Positions 1-6,079 of a DNA stretch of 16,720 nucleotides are shown one piece after another. Source of the DNA: an uncultured Actinomyces sp. GTDB taxonomy: Bacteria; Actinomycetota; Actinomycetes; Actinomycetales; Actinomycetaceae. Position numbers and translations under genes: made by a program. The stretch spans positions 1 through 16,720 of the forward strand of contig CALIEP010000039.1 of assembly GCA_938022345.1 (NCBI GenBank). The letters run 5' to 3'. Within the stretch, counting starts at the first letter, position 1; each line of letters begins with the position of its first letter. A model generated the notes under the pieces. The model searched no databases, was not told the origin of the DNA, and was given only the letters and a program-made list of their open reading frames with translations.

Positions 1-206
1 TATTCCCCGAATACCTTCGTCGCAAGCTCGAGTCAGCATCCTCACCACAAGAAATGTATTCCATGGGAGTCGAAATCGGAGGTTGTCTTGCTCGCTACCT
101 GCATGACTCGGGTGCTCCCGGAATCCACATGTATACCTTCAATAAAGCGGCTCCTGCACTCGATGTGCTTGATGCTGCAGGCCTTGTTTCTGCAAGCCAG
201 TGTTGA
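1..206 (+). CDS. metF: Methylenetetrahydrofolate reductase, C-terminal end (partial)
   Basis: The frame is open from base 3 to the TGA at 204-206 and gives the last 67 residues. The segment GAPGIHMYTFNKAAPALDVL matches the C-terminal beta-strand and helix of MetF, whose usual form is G-[IV]-H-F-Y-T-[LM]-N. MetF reduces 5,10-methylene-THF to 5-methyl-THF with a flavin in the cytoplasm, supplying the methyl donor for homocysteine methylation. metE starts 33 bp downstream on the same strand, so the two form the usual metF-metE pair and are probably cotranscribed. The start, flavin-binding residues and promoter lie outside the window. The visible end is intact and ends where the family normally ends. 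Confidence 0.85.
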   Translation, partial: FPEYLRRKLESASSPQEMYSMGVEIGGCLARYLHDSGAPGIHMYTFNKAAPALDVLDAAGLVSASQC

Positions 207-239
207 CCCGTCCATTTCACGATGACAAAGGATAAGTAA

Positions 240-2549
240 ATGACTCAATTCCCTACGGCGACCATCCTGGGTTACCCGCGCATCGGTCGTGGCCGCGAGC
301 TGAAGAAGGCGCTCGAAGCCTACTGGGCGGGCCGTATCTCCGCCGATGAGCTTCGCGCGACGGAAGCCCAGCTCCGCAAGACGACTCATGACCGCCTCGT
401 TGAGCTCGGCCTCGGCAAAGATGATGCGTCGATCCCTGAAACTTTCGCGCTCTACGACCAGGTGCTGGATGCGATTACGCTTCTGGGCGCGGTTCCCGAG
501 CGCTACCGTTCCTTCGAAGGGCTGGATCTGCACTTCGCCCTGGCTCGCGGCAATGCGCAGGTTGCACCGCTGGAAATGACCAAGTGGTTTGATACGAACT
601 ATCACCACTTGGTTCCCGAAATTGGCCCCGATACGCCGATTTCTTTCGCTGATCGCACCATTGTTGATCGCTTCGTCTCTGCAAAGGAAGAGGGCACCAT
701 CGTTCGCCCGGTGCTGGTTGGTCCCGTGACCTTCCTTGCCGTCGCGAAGGCTGATTAGGCAACACCGGATTACAACCCCTTCGAACGCCTTGACGACGTT
801 GTTGCAGCCTACGCTGATGTTCTTGCCCAGCTTGCCGAGGCAGGAGCGCCTTGGGTTCAGATTGACGAGCACGCGCTTGCCTCCGATAACCTCCACGTTG
901 AGCGCGCAACCCTCATTGAGTACTCGACTCGCGTTTTTGCTGCTCTTGCCAAGCTGGAGAAGCGTCCCGCGATCTTCGCGGCCATCGGTTATGGCGATGG
1001 CGCACAGGCTGCAGCCTCTCTTGCCTCCACCGGCATCGAGGCCCTGGGACTGGATCTGTGCCGTGGTTCTCTTCCCGAGGCCGGCTCAGTTGACCTGTCC
1101 AAGGTCGCTCTGGTTGCTGGTGTCGTTGACGGCCGTAACATCTGGCGAACCGATTTGGAGAGCGCGATCGCTCGCCTTGATGCAGCCAAAGCCTTGAATC
1201 CCGCATCGCTCGCTGTTTCGACCTCGACCTCTTTGCAGCACGTGCCCCATGACACCGCACTGGAGAAGTGGGATGACCCTGTACTCGACGCGAACCTTCA
1301 CGCATGGCTTGCCTTTGCAGACCAGAAGGTCGGGGAGGTTGTCACCCTCGCTCGCGGCGTGAACAATGGCTGGGATTCGATTTCCGAGGCCGTTGAAGCG
1401 ACCCGTGAGGTTCTGGCTCAGCGTGCTGCTGCCCCCGGCGTGGTTCGCCACGAGTTGCGTGAGCGCGTCGCGCGCTTGACCGAGGCCGATCGTGAGCGCG
1501 AAGACTTTGCAGTCCGCGATGAGCTTCAGCGCGAGCGCCTTGGCCTGCCACTCATTCCGACCACTACCATTGGCTCCTTCCCTCAGACGAAGGAAATTCG
1601 TCGCGCCCGTGCTGCTTGGGCCAAGGGCGAGCTGTCTGACGAAGACTACGCGCAGCGTATGCGTGAAGAGATTGAATCAGTGATTCGCCTTCAGGAAAAC
1701 CTTGGGCTGGATGTTCTGGTCCACGGCGAAGCAGAGCGTAACGATATGGTTCAGTACTTTGCTGAACAGCTTGAAGGTTTCGCCGCAACGAAGAACGGTT
1801 GGGTCCAGTCTTATGGTTCGCGATGCACCCGTCCGTCGATCCTGTGGGGGGATGTTGTCCGTCCCCACGCGATGACTGTTGAATGGGCGCGTTACGCGCA
1901 GTCGCTGACCGATCATCCGGTTAAGGGCATGCTGACTGGCCCTGTCACTATCATCGCATGGTCCTTCCCGCGCAATGATTTGCCTTTGGCTGAAGTTGCT
2001 GATCAGATCGGTCTGGCTCTGCGCGACGAGGTCACCGATCTTCAGGACGCCGGAATTGCTGTTGTTCAGGTCGATGAGCCAGCACTGCGTGAGCTGCTTC
2101 CTTTGGATCAGGCCCGTCACGCTGATTACCTCAAGTGGGCTGTGGACTCCTTCCGTCTAGCAACTGCCGGAGTGCGTCCTGATACTCAGATTCACACCCA
2201 CCTGTGCTACTCGGAGTTCGGTCAGATTCTTGATGCGATCTTGGGACTGGATGCGGATGTGACCTCGATCGAGGCTGCACGTTCGCGCATGGAAGTCCTT
2301 CCTGAGCTTGCAGAGCAAGGCTTCAACCATGGCGTTGGACCCGGTGTGTGGGATATCCACTCGCCCCGTGTGCCTTCGGTTGAGGAACTCACCGAGCTTC
2401 TGACCTTGGCTACTGACTCGATTGAGCTGCGTAACTTGTGGTCGAACCCCGACTGTGGCTTGAAGACCCGAGGCTATGCGGAGACCGAAGAGTCCTTGAA
2501 GAATCTTGTTGAGGCAACTCGGATCGTTCGTGAACAGCTTGCGAACTGA
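240..2549 (+). pseudogene. metE: metE, cobalamin-independent methionine synthase, interrupted by one in-frame TAG
   Basis: The frame runs from ATG 240 to TGA 2549, 770 codons, the normal MetE length, but codon 173 is TAG (756-758) after ...VAVAKAD-like sequence. Translation continues in the same frame with typical MetE sequence (ATPDYNPFERLDDVV, then WVQIDE). MetE transfers the methyl group of 5-methyl-THF-triglutamate to homocysteine using zinc. The start has MTQFPTATILGYPRIGRGREL, the substrate-binding N-terminus. The zinc ligands correspond to His654 and Cys656 (THLCYSEF) and Cys739 (NPDCGLKTR), all after the stop, with DEPALRE also intact. A product of 172 residues would be inactive. TAG terminates other genes here (ssb, malQ, EIIB-1), so recoding is unlikely. 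A GAG or CAG codon changed by one base would explain it. It is a very recent nonsense mutation or a base-call error. AAAGGA precedes the ATG by about 8 nt. Confidence 0.9.
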
Positions 2550-2566
2550 GTAGTCCGCCTGTGTGC

Positions 2567-2607
2567 GAGGGTGGAAATGCGGGTGTGGTTCCCGTGTTTC
2601 CACCCTC
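2567..2607 (+). terminator. Intrinsic terminator after metE
   Basis: GAGGGTGGAAA (2567-2577) pairs perfectly with TTTCCACCCTC (2597-2607), and an inner CGGG/CCCG can extend the stem. A T-rich stretch (TTCTTTCGTTTT) follows within a few bases. It lies 17 nt after the metE stop and ends the metF-metE unit before the next promoter. Confidence 0.85.
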
Positions 2608-2620
2608 ACATTCTTTCGTT

Positions 2621-2648
2621 TTGACACATCTGTATCATTCGATAGACT
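2621..2648 (+). promoter_or_regulatory. Sigma70-type promoter for the Met/Cys leader ORF
   Basis: A perfect -35 TTGACA (2621-2626) is followed after 16 nt by TAGACT (2643-2648), a 4/6 match to TATAAT that fits TANNNT. The start about 7 nt downstream falls on the ATG at 2655, which would make the transcript leaderless. It overlaps the T-rich tail region of the metE terminator, so the next unit is transcribed independently. Confidence 0.7.
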
Positions 2649-2654
2649 GAAGCT

Positions 2655-2723
2655 ATGACTTTTCACGCGACCATGACCTGCCGCCCCATGTGCGGCTCCA
2701 TGTGCTCGCGAATGTGTATGTGA
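2655..2723 (+). CDS. Leaderless Met/Cys-rich leader peptide (22 aa), probable attenuator uORF
   Basis: ATG 2655 to TGA 2721-2723 encodes 22 residues, 6 of them Met and 4 Cys. After residue 6 a pattern recurs: MTC, then RP-MC, GS-MC, SR-MC, M. It lacks a Shine-Dalgarno site, but its ATG sits at the predicted transcription start. Leaderless Cys-rich uORFs that act as cysteine-responsive attenuators are known in mycobacteria, and amino-acid-rich leader peptides are the classic way to sense charged tRNA. By inference, ribosome stalling at Met or Cys codons would report low methionine or cysteine to the winged-helix gene that starts 85 nt later. The position after metF-metE supports a sulfur theme. 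No T-tract terminator is evident downstream, so control may act on translation or by Rho. The peptide itself probably has no function. Confidence 0.7.
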   Translation: MTFHATMTCRPMCGSMCSRMCM

Positions 2724-2747
2724 TTGACCTTTCAACCCGTCAATCGC

Positions 2748-2787
2748 TACCGCTTAAGGAACCACGCTGGCTGTGGTATGTGCGGTA
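2748..2787 (+). promoter_or_regulatory. Two-part hairpin between the leader ORF and the regulator gene
   Basis: TACCGC (2748-2753) can pair with GCGGTA (2782-2787), enclosing ACCAC (2761-2765) paired with GTGGT (2773-2777). No T-run follows, so it is not a normal terminator. It lies between the leader stop and the regulator ATG, where a leader-controlled structure would be expected. A regulatory role is inferred. Confidence 0.4.
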
Positions 2788-2808
2788 CCAAAATAGTTTG
2801 GATACATC

Positions 2809-3228
2809 ATGGCTCTTGTTTACACCCCTGAAACCGTCACGTCGTCTGCTTCCACTTCTTTTGAAGAATTCCTCGATATTTTGGCAGGACTGAAGCTCTC
2901 ACCGGCATCGACGCATATCGATCTTGATCACCGTCGCCTAGAGGTGTACGGGAATTCGGTCAAGCTCTCCAACAGGGAATATGAACTCTTGGCCTACCTT
3001 GCAGCACATGCCGATGAGATCGTTTCCCGAGAAGAACTGTTGGAATCGGTTTGGTACGGCGAAGGTCTTGAATCCCAAACTCGCACTATCGATGCGCACA
3101 TCCGTCGCCTTCGTACTAAGCTTCCGGAAGCTGATCTCATCTCGACCTTGCGTGGCCAGGGCTATCGCTTCAACTCGACTCCTAACGTCCGTGTGAGCAA
3201 TACCCGAGTCCATACCCTCGCAGCATAA
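2809..3228 (+). CDS. Stand-alone winged-helix (OmpR/PhoB-type) DNA-binding regulator
   Basis: The protein has 139 residues. Residues of about 36-127 form a Trans_reg_C winged helix: LSNREYELLAYLAAHADEIVSREELLESVW is the helix block, TRTIDAHIRRLRTKL the recognition helix, and LISTLRGQGYRF the C-terminal hairpin and wing. There is no receiver domain with a phosphorylatable Asp, only about 35 N-terminal residues of low similarity to anything I recognise. It is therefore a stand-alone effector, with no cognate kinase in view. No clear Shine-Dalgarno site precedes ATG 2809. A TAGTTT at 2794-2799 could be a weak local -10 giving a nearly leaderless mRNA; otherwise it depends on the promoter at 2621 and the Met/Cys leader. 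That leader and the adjoining metF-metE suggest a role in sulfur-amino-acid regulation, but no target can be named from sequence alone. Confidence 0.8.
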   Translation: MALVYTPETVTSSASTSFEEFLDILAGLKLSPASTHIDLDHRRLEVYGNSVKLSNREYELLAYLAAHADEIVSREELLESVWYGEGLESQTRTIDAHIRRLRTKLPEADLISTLRGQGYRFNSTPNVRVSNTRVHTLAA

Positions 3229-3274
3229 AAACACCCGGCGAGGAGGGTGTTTCCCTGAGATCCTGCCGGGTGTT
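3227..3274 (-). terminator. Terminator of ilvA, with an alternative hairpin for the convergent regulator
   Basis: Read on the minus strand, AACACCCGGC and GCCGGGTGTT (plus 3265-3274 and 3230-3239) form a 10-bp stem followed by a run of T (the A-run at plus 3227-3231), a good terminator for ilvA. A second stem, AAACACCC (3229-3236) with GGGTGTTT (3245-3252), shares an arm and excludes the first. On the plus strand no T-run follows either stem, so it is weaker for the regulator. Confidence 0.75.
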
Positions 3275-3287
3275 GAGGGGGAAGTGC

Positions 3288-4574
3288 TTAGATCACCAAA
3301 CGATAAATCTCGGAGTCGGGACGCAGCTCTTCAACGTGAAGGGGGGAAGCCTCCATGCGTGCACGCAGACCTGTAATATCTTCTCGATCAGCCAAGTCGA
3401 TGCCGACCAATGCCGGTCCCGAATCGCGGTTGTTTTTCTTCGTGTACTCGAAGTGAACAATGTCGTCTCCAGGCCCCAAAACATCTTCGAGGAAGCTGCG
3501 AAGCGCACCGGGCTGTTGGGGGAAAGTGACAAGGAAGTAGTGACGCAGACCCTCATGTCGCAGTGAGCGTTCCATGATTTCTGCGTAGCGCGTCATATCG
3601 TTATTTCCGCCGGAAACAACTGCGACAATCGCTCCTTCTTTTCCTCCCAGAAGTTCATTGCGTTGCTCTGCATCGGAGAAATACATGCGTGCCGCAGCAG
3701 AGGCCAATGCGCCTGCCGGTTCCGCGATCACGCCGTCGGAATGGTACAGATCAAGCATCTCCGTACAGACAGCCCCTTCGGGAACAACCAAAATGTCGTC
3801 GACCAGCTCCTTAACAATTGAGAAAGGAAGCTCCCCAGCACGCCCAACGGCAGTTCCGTCAACGAATGGATCAACAGTGGGCAAGGAAACAATCTGGTCC
3901 GCTTCCATTGCTGCGGCCATTGACGCGGCTCCTGTGGGCTCAACGCCGTAGATCTTGATATTGGGGAAACGCGAACGGATCCACGTTGCGATACCCGAGA
4001 GCAAGCCACCGCCACCGACTGGGACCAAAACTGCCGCGGCCTCGGAAAGCACCTGCTCTTCCAATTCAACAGCGATTGTGCCCTGACCGGCAATGGTGCG
4101 GGGGTCATCGTAGGGATGCACGTAGGTGTGTCCCGAATGACGCGCGGCTTCTTGAGCCTGTGCATTGGCACGGTCGAATGTTCCATCGACAATGACTTGT
4201 TCCACCCAGTCGCCACCAATGGTTTCAATGCGCTGGCGCTTCTGCTTGGGTGTGTTCGAGGGAAGGTAGATGGTTCCTCGCACCTTGAGCTGCGCGCACG
4301 CATAGGCCAGGCCTTGCGCGTGGTTACCTGCGGATGCGCAGACAACACCCCTGCGACGTTCTTCTTCGCTCAGGGTACTCATTCGGAAATAGGCGCCGCG
4401 CACCTTAAAAGAACGGCACTTTTGCATATCCTCGCGCTTGAGGTAGACCGGTACTCCGGTAAGGTCACTGAGTCGCTCTGAAAGCATGACCGGCGTTTTC
4501 TCTACGACCTCGCTCAGAATGTCTGATGCCTGAGCGATGAGATCAGGAGAAAGAGGAAACTGGCCCGTTGTCAT
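3288..4574 (-). CDS. ilvA: Threonine dehydratase (threonine ammonia-lyase), biosynthetic type
   Basis: The protein has 428 residues. It deaminates L-threonine to 2-oxobutanoate with PLP, the first step to isoleucine. The fold-type II core includes LKREDMQKCRSFKVRGA, with the Schiff-base lysine at about residue 57, then SAGNHAQG, PVGGGGLLSG for the PLP phosphate, and VVSGGNND near the core's end. About 85 C-terminal residues (HYFLVTFPQQPGALRSFL) form one ACT-like regulatory domain. The length fits the shorter actinobacterial/Firmicutes IlvA rather than the two-ACT E. coli enzyme of about 514 residues. ATG 4574 has AGGAG five bases upstream. It converges on the winged-helix gene and diverges from orn. 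The remainder of isoleucine synthesis is not in the window. A catabolic TdcB-type role is possible but less likely given the ACT-like tail. Confidence 0.93.
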   Translation of the reverse strand: MTTGQFPLSPDLIAQASDILSEVVEKTPVMLSERLSDLTGVPVYLKREDMQKCRSFKVRGAYFRMSTLSEEERRRGVVCASAGNHAQGLAYACAQLKVRGTIYLPSNTPKQKRQRIETIGGDWVEQVIVDGTFDRANAQAQEAARHSGHTYVHPYDDPRTIAGQGTIAVELEEQVLSEAAAVLVPVGGGGLLSGIATWIRSRFPNIKIYGVEPTGAASMAAAMEADQIVSLPTVDPFVDGTAVGRAGELPFSIVKELVDDILVVPEGAVCTEMLDLYHSDGVIAEPAGALASAAARMYFSDAEQRNELLGGKEGAIVAVVSGGNNDMTRYAEIMERSLRHEGLRHYFLVTFPQQPGALRSFLEDVLGPGDDIVHFEYTKKNNRDSGPALVGIDLADREDITGLRARMEASPLHVEELRPDSEIYRLVI

Positions 4575-4654
4575 GCGTACTCCTAGTGTTGTAGTCAGGT
4601 TTATCGTAGCTCAGTAAACCGGCGTGGACTTTGAGAAGCCAGACAGTGAAATCC

Positions 4655-4679
4655 TATTCATGCGCTTACACTTAAAGCT
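4655..4679 (+). promoter_or_regulatory. Probable promoter of orn, near-leaderless
   Basis: TACACT (4667-4672) lies 7 nt before the GTG at 4680, the spacing of a leaderless -10. An alternative is TTGAGA (4631-4636), 18 nt, then TATTCA (4655-4660), giving a leader of about 13 nt. No Shine-Dalgarno site precedes the GTG, which favours leaderless initiation. I see no convincing ilvA promoter in this divergent gap of 105 bp. Confidence 0.4.
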
Positions 4680-5312
4680 GTGAGTGATTTGAAAGAACCA
4701 TTGGTATGGATCGATTGCGAGATGACTGGATTGGATGTCACTCGTGATGCTTTGATCGAAGTAGCGGTTGTGATCACCGATGCGGATCTCAATATTGTCG
4801 ATCCCGGTATTGACGTCTTGATTACCCCTCCGGTTGAAGCCTTGGAGGGAATGAATGATTTTGTTCGCCAGATGCACACGTCATCCGGCCTCTTGGATGA
4901 GCTCCCTTCCGGAACCACTATGGAAGATGCTCAGCAGCAGGTTCTTGACTATATCCGACGTTTTGTTCCCACCCCGAAAAAGGCACTGCTTGCAGGAAAC
5001 TCAGTGGGGACAGACAAGATGTTCCTTGAAGCCAATATGCCCTTGGTGATTGATTACCTTCACTACCGTCTGGTTGACGTTTCCTCGATTAAGGAATTGG
5101 CTAAGCGCTGGTACCGCAAGGCTTTTGAGGAAGCTCCCGTTAAGCACGGCGGACACCGCGCATTGGCAGACATTCTTGAGTCAATCCAAGAACTTGAATA
5201 CTATCGCCGAGTTCTTTTCCCGCATGAACCAATTACGCGCGAACACGCCCGTGAGGTTGCGCGTGAAGTTGTTGAACTTGGTATTCCAAAGGTTGGCGAA
5301 GAAGAGAACTAA
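4680..5312 (+). CDS. orn: Oligoribonuclease, DEDDh 3'-5' exoribonuclease
   Basis: The protein has 210 residues, slightly longer than the E. coli enzyme (about 180). Orn degrades very short RNAs, including pGpG from cyclic-di-GMP, to mononucleotides and finishes mRNA turnover in the cytoplasm. The DEDDh set is complete: Asp12 and Glu14 in VWIDCEMTGLD, Asp112 in AGNSVGTDKMFL, and His159 and Asp164 in HRALADI. DVSSIKELAKRWY is the typical Orn segment leading to the last motif. About 25 C-terminal residues (TREHAREVAREVVELGIPKVGEEEN) are an acidic helical tail often seen in actinobacteria. The GTG start is chosen because MSDLKEPLVWIDCE begins at the family's normal point and a -10 lies just upstream. 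A hairpin at 5337-5373 probably ends its transcript. Confidence 0.93.
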   Translation: MSDLKEPLVWIDCEMTGLDVTRDALIEVAVVITDADLNIVDPGIDVLITPPVEALEGMNDFVRQMHTSSGLLDELPSGTTMEDAQQQVLDYIRRFVPTPKKALLAGNSVGTDKMFLEANMPLVIDYLHYRLVDVSSIKELAKRWYRKAFEEAPVKHGGHRALADILESIQELEYYRRVLFPHEPITREHAREVAREVVELGIPKVGEEEN

Positions 5313-5321
5313 TCACCAAAG

Positions 5322-5330
5322 TTATCCACA
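5322..5330 (+). promoter_or_regulatory. Perfect DnaA box upstream of ssb
   Basis: TTATCCACA matches the strict DnaA-box consensus TTATNCACA. A second site, TTTTCCACA (5350-5358), has one mismatch and starts 28 bp later. Both lie 9-46 bp after the orn stop and about 90-120 bp before the ssb start. One perfect 9-mer could be chance; its position before a DNA-replication gene is suggestive only. Confidence 0.45.
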
Positions 5331-5336
5331 GAATGT

Positions 5337-5373
5337 ACCGGTATCGGCGTTTTCCACAGACGCTGCTACCGGT
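5337..5373 (+). terminator. 14-bp hairpin after orn, probable terminator
   Basis: ACCGGTATCGGCGT (5337-5350) pairs with ACGCTGCTACCGGT (5360-5373) with one mismatch and one G-U pair around the 9-nt loop TTTCCACAG. CTTTCTTT follows, an imperfect T-tract. It fits orn termination, possibly leaky into ssb. The loop overlaps the imperfect DnaA-like site. Confidence 0.65.
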
Positions 5374-5445
5374 CTTTCTTTAGGTCCTTTTCCCCTGCAC
5401 AGTGGATCCATCCCCATGTTGGGGGCTATGAGGAAAGGACAAATA

Positions 5446-5985
5446 ATGGATAACCAAGGAAGCGTTGTTCTTCGCGGTCGGATCGGATCGGATCTGAGCA
5501 GTATGAGTGCGCAAAATGGAACTAAAGGTTTGCGCTTTCGAATGGCTGCTCCGCAGTGGCGGATCACGGATGCAGGCCAATACGAAGAGCGTGAGCCGAA
5601 GTGGTACACAGTCTGTGTATGGGATCGTTTAGCGCAAAATATTGCGCGAAGTGTCCAGAAGGGGACTCCCGTGATTGTGTGTGGGCGACCCAGTGCTCGC
5701 GGGTGGTTAGGCCCAGATCAACAGGTCCGAAGCGAACTGGTCATTAACGCCAGTTTTATGGGGATCGATTTGGTGTTCGGTCCGGCTGTCGCCCTCAAAC
5801 CTCAACATCCAAGTAACAATGTCACCGAGTCTTCAACTGCTCCAGCAGAAGAGTTTGCGGCGGATGGCGGAGAAACAGAGCGGGTTTCTCCTGAAAGTCA
5901 ACATATTCTCGCGCAAGACGATGATCTGACTCGTGATCGCTGGGAGAACAGTGTGCAATCAGCCGATGAAAGCGACGCAGCATAG
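5446..5985 (+). CDS. ssbB: Single-stranded DNA-binding protein, secondary (SsbB-type) paralogue
   Basis: The protein has 179 residues. An OB-fold spans about residues 5-112: VVLRGRIGSD, LRFRMAAPQWR, EPKWYTVCVWDRLAQNIARSVQKGTPVIVCGRPSARGW, and a last strand ELVINASFMGIDL. W-Y-T-V-x-V-W and KGTPVIVCGR are SSB signatures. A disordered, acidic tail follows (AAEEFAADGGETERVSPESQ, ending SADESDAA) without the DDDIPF-like tip by which the main SSB recruits partners, and it is not beside rpsF/rpsR. Mycobacteria carry a second SSB gene next to the ettA gene in the same way, so I call it the secondary SSB. ATG 5446 has AGGAAAGGA six bases upstream; an in-frame ATG at 5428 has no good site. It lies 133 bp after orn and 94 bp before ettA. 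Confidence 0.85.
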   Translation: MDNQGSVVLRGRIGSDLSSMSAQNGTKGLRFRMAAPQWRITDAGQYEEREPKWYTVCVWDRLAQNIARSVQKGTPVIVCGRPSARGWLGPDQQVRSELVINASFMGIDLVFGPAVALKPQHPSNNVTESSTAPAEEFAADGGETERVSPESQHILAQDDDLTRDRWENSVQSADESDAA

Positions 5986-6079
5986 TCCTCGTAGATGTCA
6001 AAAACACGCGCCGTGCCTTAGCATTAAGGGGGCTGCCGCATAGTCGGCGTTATGTCACGTGATCCTGAACGGAGAATCC

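Noticed and set aside
756..758. TAG in metE as a reassigned codon (e.g. pyrrolysine)
   Set aside because: TAG ends ssb, malQ, the EIIB-like gene and tesB in this window at normal protein ends, and MetE does not use pyrrolysine.
42..896. Long minus-strand open frame opposite metE
   Set aside because: It spans the metF end and the metE N-terminus, has no family resemblance and arises from the codon bias of the real genes.
1155..2549. A separate gene starting at TTG 1155
   Set aside because: The frame is simply the rest of metE; the sequence from 759 to 1155 is also good MetE sequence, and no ribosome site precedes the TTG.
2724..2808. Classic attenuator terminator after the Met/Cys ORF
   Set aside because: Hairpins exist, but none is followed by a T-run, so only a non-classical mechanism could be proposed.
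2690..2893. Open frame across the leader-regulator gap
   Set aside because: It overlaps both the leader ORF and the start of the winged-helix gene in another frame and has no recognisable features.
5050..5445. Extended N-terminus for the ssb product
   Set aside because: The frame is open upstream but overlaps orn and the terminator; the OB-fold begins just after ATG 5446, which has a good ribosome site.
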